Assembly: GCA_964370635.1 (NCBI GenBank)
Contig: CAYJJU010000007.1
Span: forward strand, 1-64,000
Reading direction: 5' to 3'
Source of the DNA: SIG603 sp964370635
GTDB lineage: Bacteria; Bacillota; Clostridia; Oscillospirales; Acutalibacteraceae
Length of the DNA stretch: 64,000 bases
The position numbers and the translations under genes are program-made. This document shows positions 63,733 to 64,000 of the stretch, piece by piece. The notes beneath the pieces were generated by a model, which saw nothing but the letters and a program-made list of their open reading frames with translations, made no database searches and was not told the DNA's origin. Position 1 is the stretch's first letter. Every line of letters begins with the position of its first letter.

Positions 63733-64000
63733 TTAATTTCTCGCTACCATTTCACCGTATTTTTCTTTGCTTTCCTTTATAAATGCATTAATTTTATCGA
63801 CCGTCGGCATGTCTTGTGAGCAGCCGTGGCTTGCGACAAGCATTGCGGCACTGGCACTGCCAAACTCTAGTGCATCTAAAATCTCATAGCCTTCTAAAAG
63901 CGCATAAATAAAGGCACTAGCATAGCCGTCTCCACCACCAAAAGCTTTTAAAAGCTTGACTGGGAAAGGTTTTATCGAATAATTATTCCCGTCTTTTGTA
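63733..64000 (-). CDS. iolC: 5-dehydro-2-deoxygluconokinase, C-terminal part (runs off the window)
   Basis: About 88 codons, the C-terminal end of a PfkB-family kinase whose start lies beyond 64000. KLLKAFGGGDGYASAFIYAL is the PfkB anion-hole and catalytic-Asp motif (GGGDG, usual form GAGD), followed by EGYEILDALEFGSASAAMLVASHGCSQDMP, characteristic of IolC. It phosphorylates 2-deoxy-5-keto-gluconate at C6. It is 23 bp before iolB, continuing the iol operon to the right. The first Gly in place of Ala in GAGD is a mild departure. Confidence 0.88.
   Translation of the reverse strand, partial: TKDGNNYSIKPFPVKLLKAFGGGDGYASAFIYALLEGYEILDALEFGSASAAMLVASHGCSQDMPTVDKINAFIKESKEKYGEMVARN

Overview
The window reads as a chromosome segment of an anaerobic low-GC Bacillota, most likely class Clostridia (gut-type). 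Supporting signs are the T-box-controlled pheST, the hprK-murB-rapZ-whiA-dnaE-pfkA block, the YqeG/PepP/EF-P/CD1247-like block, class A RNase P RNA, near-consensus sigma-A promoters (TTGAxA, 17 bp, TATAAT) and strong GGAGG ribosome sites. I cannot name a genus. No rRNA, tRNA, CRISPR array, transposase or complete prophage is visible.

Layout. 0.2-2.1 kb (-): membrane protein, NAD(P)HX dehydratase and a MazF without visible MazE. 2.1-7.3 kb (+): Phe T-box leader, pheS, pheT, uxaC. 7.8-16.1 kb (-): eight-gene operon yfbR, dusB, MATE, polA, rlmA-like, LMW phosphatase, rimI, tsaD. 16.3-21.6 kb (+): YfhO membrane protein with a CsbB-like glycosyltransferase, ychF, TauE-like exporter. 21.9-27.4 kb (-): pgmB, GH3, CD1247-like, efp, pepP, yqeG, rpsU. 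27.5-35.5 kb (-): pfkA, dnaE, a shortened whiA, rapZ, murB, hprK. 35.6-39.8 kb (+): MarR plus two ABC half-transporters. 39.9-43.3 kb (+): GH5-like protein, an unknown protein, pyk. 43.7-47.9 kb (-): VOC and MBL proteins, then a four-gene SPFH operon. 48.0-49.7 kb: XRE repressor facing an isolated holin-amidase lysis pair. 49.9-54.4 kb: aminotransferase, NUDIX, a second XRE, pncB, rnpB. 54.5-57.7 kb (-): HAD remnant, PH-domain protein, ArsR-type regulator, MFS. 57.8-64 kb (-): iolC(partial)-iolB-iolD-iolE-mgtC-iolA for myo-inositol catabolism.

Two signals stand out. (1) A dispersed intergenic repeat family, about 200-290 bp, made of consecutive hairpins whose stems change by compensatory substitutions between copies. 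Copies are bracketed by gene-specific palindromes and imperfect terminal inverted repeats. Together with two related palindrome-plus-constant-tail families, they occupy every convergent gene junction in the window and no divergent one. (2) A compact lysis and membrane island at 44.9-49.8 kb. An XRE regulator gene sits between an SPFH/ribbon-helix-helix/lipoprotein-hydrolase/DUF1648 operon and a holin-amidase cassette. The cassette promoter carries a perfect 19-bp palindrome over its -10 box, a second palindrome just downstream and a structured leader. A 10-bp copy of the operator half-site sits at the SPFH operon start, suggesting one regulator links both units.

Coordinates are by hand count from the sequence. 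Family names come from motif recognition, not database searches.
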